A DNA stretch of 64,000 nt from Desulfovibrio sp. JY (GTDB lineage: Bacteria; Desulfobacterota; Desulfovibrionia; Desulfovibrionales; Desulfovibrionaceae): contig CP082962.1 of the NCBI GenBank assembly GCA_021730285.1, forward strand, positions 682,001-746,000, read 5' to 3'. Below, in pieces: positions 60,493 through 64,000 of this stretch (position 1 is the first letter of the stretch; every line of letters begins with the position of its first letter). Below the pieces are notes generated by a model. The model saw nothing but the letters and a program-made list of their open reading frames with translations. It did not search any database and had not been told where the DNA came from. A program made the translations under genes and the position numbers.

Positions 60493-60981
60493 ATGCCGGC
60501 CGCACAGTCCCGCCAGCCTCCCGAAGGAATGCAATACGACAAGGGGTGGCAAAACGCCCTGGTGGCATTCGATCATGCCGAATTCTACCCGGGCGACATC
60601 ATCCCCATGTCATGGTTTTATGAGCATTTCCGAGTCCGTGATTTTCCCTCCGACGCATCCTGCACAGTCGGCGAATACCAGAAAGAACGACTCATCTTCA
60701 TGGGTCAAATGGAACGGTTCCAAAAGGCCCTGGCCGAAGACTACGACCTGATTTTGCAGAACGTGCGAGGTCAGGGCTACCGAATCATCCCTCCGGCCGA
60801 GCAAACCGGATGGACCATGGACCAGGGCCAAAAGGAGATGACCAAGGCCCTGAACAAGATCCACATGCGCCTGACGCATATCCGACTCGGGGAACTGACC
60901 GACGAACAGCGGCGACAGAACGCCGACGCCCAAGCCAAACTGGCGGCGTTGAGGTCAGGGGCCAGGAAGGCTCTGATGTGA
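60493..60981 (+). CDS. Hypothetical partner of the RAMP-like protein
   Basis: 162 residues. A domain with a winged-helix-like core (YQKERLIFMGQMERFQKALA; NVRGQGYRIIPPAEQT) and a helical tail (TDEQRRQNADAQAKLAALRS). It starts three bases after the RAMP-like gene and ends nine bases before the periodic array. The pair is probably functionally joined with the RNA. Not recognised. Confidence 0.58.
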   Translation: MPAAQSRQPPEGMQYDKGWQNALVAFDHAEFYPGDIIPMSWFYEHFRVRDFPSDASCTVGEYQKERLIFMGQMERFQKALAEDYDLILQNVRGQGYRIIPPAEQTGWTMDQGQKEMTKALNKIHMRLTHIRLGELTDEQRRQNADAQAKLAALRSGARKALM

Positions 60982-60990
60982 ATTTTGTGT

Positions 60991-61460
60991 GGCAAGGGTG
61001 GCAAGGTTTGGTAGGGCGATGCGGAGTCGGGCAATGTAAGGCTTGGCAAGGCTTGTCTCAAAGGTCAGGCGACTTCGGTCGTCGGGCCGATCGATGTTTG
61101 CCGCGGAGAGGTGGGGCCAGGGTAGGCCGGGCTCGGCGTTGCATGGCAAGGCTTGCCTTCGAGGTGCAGCGGCGAAAGCCGTTGCACCGATCAAGGTGGG
61201 GTATTCCTTGGCTAGGCCGGCTGTGGCGATGTGAAGCATGGCTTGCCTTCAAGGGCCAGGAAGCGATTCTTGGCCCGATCAAGGCGGGCCCAGGTCTGGT
61301 TTGGAATGGTGCGGTGATGCGGGGCTATGTGCGGCACGGTGCGGCTTGCCTTGCAGGGGCGTCAACTCCGGTTGGCGTCCCGAACATGGTAAGCCACGGT
61401 GAGATTTGGTCCGGCGGGATGTGGCCGGGTTATGTCGGGCGAGGTAGGCATTTACAACAA
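60991..61460 (+). ncRNA. Four-hairpin noncoding array with five-base-periodic linkers
   Basis: Hairpins: 61063-61088 (loop TTCG), 61163-61188 (GAAA), 61253-61276 (GCGA), 61356-61381 (TCCG). Stems have 10-11 pairs of unrelated sequence, with base pairing preserved by compensating changes and a few G-T pairs. Each is preceded by a GGCTTGCCTTCAA-like flank and followed by GATCAAGG or a close form. In the linkers G recurs every five bases: 13 of 13 (60991-61051), 11 of 12 (61096-61151), 8 of 10, 12 of 13 and 12 of 13. No open frame fits. It ends at a terminator. Probably an RNA made with the upstream two genes. Confidence 0.72.
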
Positions 61461-61473
61461 ATAATAGATGGAA

Positions 61474-61498
61474 GGCCGCCGTACGGCGGTCTTTTTAT
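61474..61498 (+). terminator. Intrinsic terminator closing the array transcript
   Basis: GGCCGCCG/CGGCGGTC arms meet at a GTAC centre, followed by TTTTTATTT. It separates the array from the next gene. Confidence 0.72.
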
Positions 61499-61510
61499 TT
61501 GGAGGTCGGC

Positions 61511-61738
61511 ATGGCCACAATCAAGCAGTGCGACCACTGCCAGTCTACTAAGGATGTTGAAACGCTGTTCCTCGAAACGGGTCGGCGTCAAGACGCCGCC
61601 GGGGCCATGGAAAGCACGGGTGAGACGATTGACCTATGCCTCAAGTGCCAATCCGCCCTCCTCAAGGAGCTTTGCAAGAACAGGCCGACGTTTTCACAAG
61701 CGGCGGCGGAAATCGTCCAAGGATGGTTTGAAGCATGA
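61511..61738 (+). CDS. Zinc-ribbon protein
   Basis: 75 residues from ATG 61511 (GGAGG upstream). CDHCQSTKDVETLF and CLKCQSALL give two CxxC pairs. Function unknown. Overlaps the next gene as ATGA. Confidence 0.66.
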   Translation: MATIKQCDHCQSTKDVETLFLETGRRQDAAGAMESTGETIDLCLKCQSALLKELCKNRPTFSQAAAEIVQGWFEA

Positions 61739-61896
61739 AAGACCCCACCAAGAAGCCCAAGCAAAAAGATTTCGCCCGGATCAACAGCGTCAAGATGGGC
61801 GGCGGTCCCCACGGCGGGAGATGCAGAATGCACATCTGCAAGCATTGCGGGACGGTAAACGGGTTTCGCGTGTGTCCGTTCTGCGGGAAGAGGTGA
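61735..61896 (+). CDS. 53-residue zinc-ribbon protein
   Basis: A short frame beginning at the ATGA overlap (61735). CKHCGTVNGFRVCPFCGKR is a compact zinc ribbon preceded by a basic Gly-rich segment. Probably a small nucleic-acid-binding protein. Confidence 0.66.
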   Translation: MKDPTKKPKQKDFARINSVKMGGGPHGGRCRMHICKHCGTVNGFRVCPFCGKR

Positions 61897-61900
61897 CACC

Positions 61901-62134
61901 ATGACCCGTCGCCATTGCCCTATCAGCGGCCGTCTTTTTGTTCCCTACCATCTCAAAGACAAAACCTGTGGCCGGCCTGACTGCCAGCGCCAGCGCGCCC
62001 TAGAAACCCGCCTGGAGCGGTTGGCCATCCTGGCGGATGCGGCCAAGGATGCCGAGGAGCGCCAGCAACGCCGGCTACGGACGCGCCGATTGTACGAGCG
62101 CGGCGTGCGCCGGGAAGCGAGGTTGTCAGTATGA
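61901..62134 (+). CDS. Small basic protein with Cys pair
   Basis: 77 residues (MTRRHCPISGRLFVPYHLKD), with C..S..F..H..C...C pattern of a possible zinc finger and a basic helical end (RRLRTRRLYERGVRREAR). ATGA overlap with the next gene. Confidence 0.58.
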   Translation: MTRRHCPISGRLFVPYHLKDKTCGRPDCQRQRALETRLERLAILADAAKDAEERQQRRLRTRRLYERGVRREARLSV

Positions 62135-62313
62135 AGCAACAACAAACAGCCCGCCGGGCCCAGGGCTACATGCGCAAGACGAATCGGCGTTGCCGGGACT
62201 GCGTCTGGTTTCTGCAGGGTAAAGGCGGCCCGCAATGCGGCAAGGGATGGTTCCCGACGGGAGAGCTTTCCTACTGCGAACAGGAATGGACGCCGAGGGA
62301 GGGAAAGCCATGA
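62131..62313 (+). CDS. Small Cys-containing protein
   Basis: 60 residues, with CRDCVWF, CGKGWF and YCEQEW, probably zinc-binding. Overlaps the ASCH gene by four bases. Confidence 0.6.
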   Translation: MKQQQTARRAQGYMRKTNRRCRDCVWFLQGKGGPQCGKGWFPTGELSYCEQEWTPREGKP

Positions 62314-62729
62314 TCACCATGCCCTGCATCTCCATCCGTCAGCCCTGGCCATGGGCCATCCTTGTTTTGGGCAAGGACATCGAAAACCGATCCTGGGCGA
62401 CGCGGTTCCGTGGCCCAATCCTGATCCACGCCGGCAAGCACTTCCGCCCTGATGAAATCCGTGAGGACGTCAGGGACTGCGCCATGATGGCCAGGAAAGC
62501 CGGGCACGCGGTTCCGAACAAGGTCACCTTGCACGATCTCAAGGCCCAAACCGGTGGCATCGTCGGTATGACCACCATCGTGGATTGCGTGCGCGGCCAT
62601 CCCTCGCCCTGGGCCATCCCGGGGCAATGGCATTGGGTGCTGGCAGACGCCCACCCCCTCCCGTTCCATCCCTGCCTGGGCCGGCTCGGGATTTTCCAAG
62701 TTGAATACCCGCATAGCCTCGCTGCCTGA
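62310..62729 (+). CDS. ASCH-domain protein
   Basis: 139 residues from ATG 62310. The pattern SIRQPWPWAILVLGKDIENRSW, cut here before its last residue, then GPILIHAGK and a late hydrophobic strand, is the ASCH (PUA-like) domain, thought to bind RNA or modified nucleotides. Phages often carry one near the integrase. Function in this phage unknown. Confidence 0.83.
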   Translation: MITMPCISIRQPWPWAILVLGKDIENRSWATRFRGPILIHAGKHFRPDEIREDVRDCAMMARKAGHAVPNKVTLHDLKAQTGGIVGMTTIVDCVRGHPSPWAIPGQWHWVLADAHPLPFHPCLGRLGIFQVEYPHSLAA

Positions 62730-62742
62730 CGGAGGTTTACGC

Positions 62743-62913
62743 ATGAACAGAAAAGCTCTTGAAATAGCATTGGCCGCAGGACAAAACTTGTCCCGAAGGC
62801 TGGAAACGCTCAAAGAGGCTCTTGAAGCGGGAAACGAGGCCGCCGCGCTCGATATGGCCAGGGAGATCACAGGTGCGAAGAGACAAGGACAGCAAGGGCA
62901 AGCCTGTCGTTGA
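62743..62913 (+). CDS. Small helical protein
   Basis: 56 residues (MNRKALEIALAAGQNLSRRL) with GGAGG before the ATG. Its end overlaps the start of the integrase by about 40 bases. Not recognised. It could be a small regulator of integration. Confidence 0.55.
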   Translation: MNRKALEIALAAGQNLSRRLETLKEALEAGNEAAALDMAREITGAKRQGQQGQACR

Positions 62914-64000
62914 ACTGCTCAGGGTATCGACCTCAATGCAAGCCGGTGATGACCGCGCGGGCCTGCCTCGGCAGATGGAGGCCAATCGCCGGACCGTCGA
63001 ACGCCACGGCCTTGTCGTGGTGCGGACGGTCCGGCTGGTGGACGTCAGCGGTACGGCCACGATCCATGCGCCCGAGGTCCAGGAGATGCTTGCCATGCTC
63101 AAGTCTGGCCAGGCTCATGGCATCGTCTGCGCCGATTTCGACCGCTTGCTTCGCCCGGATGACTTTCGATCCCTGGCCATCCTCCAGGACATCCGAGAGG
63201 CCGGCGCGATCATCTACCTGCCCGACGGCACTGTGGACATCAACACTCAGGCCGGTTTCCTCATGTCCGGCCTGCAATCCATCATAGCCGGAAATGAATT
63301 GGCCCAGATCAAGAAGCGAATGATCGGGGCCAAGGAGGAAAAACGCCGCCAAGGGAAATGCCCGCAGTCCGCAATCTGTCTCCCGACCGGCGTCGGTTAT
63401 GATCGGCAAACCGAACAATGGTTCTATACCACGGATGCTGAAATCGTCCGGGACCTGTTCGCCCGTTTTCTGGCCGGAGAGCACAACCTGTCTGAGCTTC
63501 AACGACAGATTGGCTTGCATCACCGGACCATTTCCAACCTGCTGCGCAACGAAATTTATATCGGTGTCCGGGCCTATACCCAAAAGCGGGCCAGCGAGAA
63601 GCGATTGAAAGCGGATGGTCGCCAGGGCGATCGCCGCAAGGTCGCGCGCCTCCCCGAGGAGATCATCCGGGTCAAGGTCATCGACGAGCCTCTCATCGAT
63701 CCCATGGATTTTTGGAGGGCCCAGGAAATCTTATCGGCTAAGCGAGGTGGATTCGTGGAGCGTCGGCAGCAGGCCGACGACCTCTTCCTATTCAAGGGGC
63801 TCCTCCGGTGCGCCGTTTGCGGCGAACCGATGTACACGGTCCCCGGTGGCAAGGCTGGCCCCAAAAAAGACTACTATTACTGCCGGCAAAAGTCTGACCA
63901 CTTCAAGAAAGCTGGTGGCCCAGGATGCCTCTCCCATTACATGCATCGCGAAAACGTGGAAGAAATGGTCATGCGTTTTATTGAGCGAAAACTATCTGAC
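62873..64000 (+). CDS. Large serine recombinase/integrase, 3' end outside window
   Basis: 376 codons visible from GTG 62873 (GGGAG upstream). Catalytic Ser19 in LLRVSTSMQAG; conserved IVCADFDRLLRP, then the recombinase domain (PTGVGYDRQTEQWFY; LHHRTISNLLRNEIYIGV) and the zinc-ribbon start CAVCGE...YYCRQ. It catalyses integration between attP and attB without need for long homology. It is the only integrase seen. The target is likely the comM/yifB-like gene broken at the left end. Confidence 0.93.
   Translation, partial: MRRDKDSKGKPVVELLRVSTSMQAGDDRAGLPRQMEANRRTVERHGLVVVRTVRLVDVSGTATIHAPEVQEMLAMLKSGQAHGIVCADFDRLLRPDDFRSLAILQDIREAGAIIYLPDGTVDINTQAGFLMSGLQSIIAGNELAQIKKRMIGAKEEKRRQGKCPQSAICLPTGVGYDRQTEQWFYTTDAEIVRDLFARFLAGEHNLSELQRQIGLHHRTISNLLRNEIYIGVRAYTQKRASEKRLKADGRQGDRRKVARLPEEIIRVKVIDEPLIDPMDFWRAQEILSAKRGGFVERRQQADDLFLFKGLLRCAVCGEPMYTVPGGKAGPKKDYYYCRQKSDHFKKAGGPGCLSHYMHRENVEEMVMRFIERKLSD

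Larger units (their letters stand above)
4727..64000. mobile_element. Prophage (podovirus-like) with cargo genes; right end outside window
   Basis: A continuous block of phage genes (terminase, portal, capsid, tail, lysis, repressor, RecT, serine integrase) starts at the break in the comM/yifB-like gene. No host housekeeping gene reappears. The integrase at the far right is in the usual place for a serine-recombinase phage, next to attR or attL. Podovirus-like shape is inferred from a P22-type portal, one giant internal polyvalent protein, and the absence of a recognisable tape measure, sheath or tail-tube gene. The exact left boundary is uncertain within about 4720-5030. Confidence 0.82.

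Noticed and set aside
60955-61282. Short open frames over the hairpin array, and the 364-codon frame starting at 60810
   Set aside because: They have no ribosome-binding site, and the pattern (G every five bases, paired stems) breaks codon structure. The region is better explained as noncoding.
60991-61460. CRISPR array
   Set aside because: The units are hairpins of differing sequence with 90-103 bp steps and no identical direct repeats with spacers; no Cas1/Cas2 nearby.

Overview
The window looks like a chromosome of a high-GC sulfate-reducing deltaproteobacterium of the Desulfovibrio/Solidesulfovibrio type. This placement is an inference from GC-rich codon use and gene style, not from a marker gene. 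Host genes occupy about the first 4.7 kb: the end of a hybrid sensor kinase, a polytopic GT39-like membrane protein, methionine aminopeptidase, and a comM/yifB-type Mg-chelatase gene cut to its C-terminal third. The cut marks the left edge of a large prophage. It fills the rest of the window and still continues at the right edge, where a large serine integrase runs off the end.

Left cargo arm (4.7-10.7 kb): an AT-rich P-loop ATPase-TIR protein (probable abortive-infection defence), an AT-rich pilin-like/beta-solenoid secreted protein, and an Arc-like ribbon-helix-helix plus Bro-N antirepressor pair resembling the P22 immI module. Late region (10.7-48.4 kb, minus strand): read in the direction of transcription it runs from a replication-like protein, VRR-NUC nuclease, MucR-type regulator, an IS1595-type insertion and a C-type-lectin/SUMF1-fold fibre, through lysis genes, both terminase subunits, P22-like portal, scaffold and capsid, to tail, ejection and receptor-binding proteins. 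A single 2104-residue polyvalent protein and the absence of a tape measure or sheath suggest a podovirus.

Switch and early region (48.4-64 kb): a Cro-like gene faces a LexA/CI-like S24 repressor across GCCAAA operators. Immediately downstream are a secreted phospholipase D-type nuclease and a complete, convergent LuxR-LuxI quorum-sensing pair. Two closely similar 20-bp lux-box-like sites lie between luxI and a small divergent gene. A matching CI operator at 53.5 kb precedes the rightward early operon (regulator, lambda-exo-like nuclease, RecT, many small zinc-ribbon proteins, ASCH protein, integrase).

The two most unusual things are: (1) the LuxI/LuxR pair with candidate binding sites inside a prophage, beside its lysogeny switch; and (2) a noncoding array at 60.99-61.46 kb made of four hairpins with 10-11 bp stems and 4-base loops (TTCG, GAAA, GCGA, TCCG). 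They share flanks and are joined by linkers in which almost every fifth base is G. A fifth related unit lies at 59.73-59.85 kb, just upstream of a gene whose protein resembles RAMP/Cas7-fold RNA-binding proteins. I know of no described element with this architecture.
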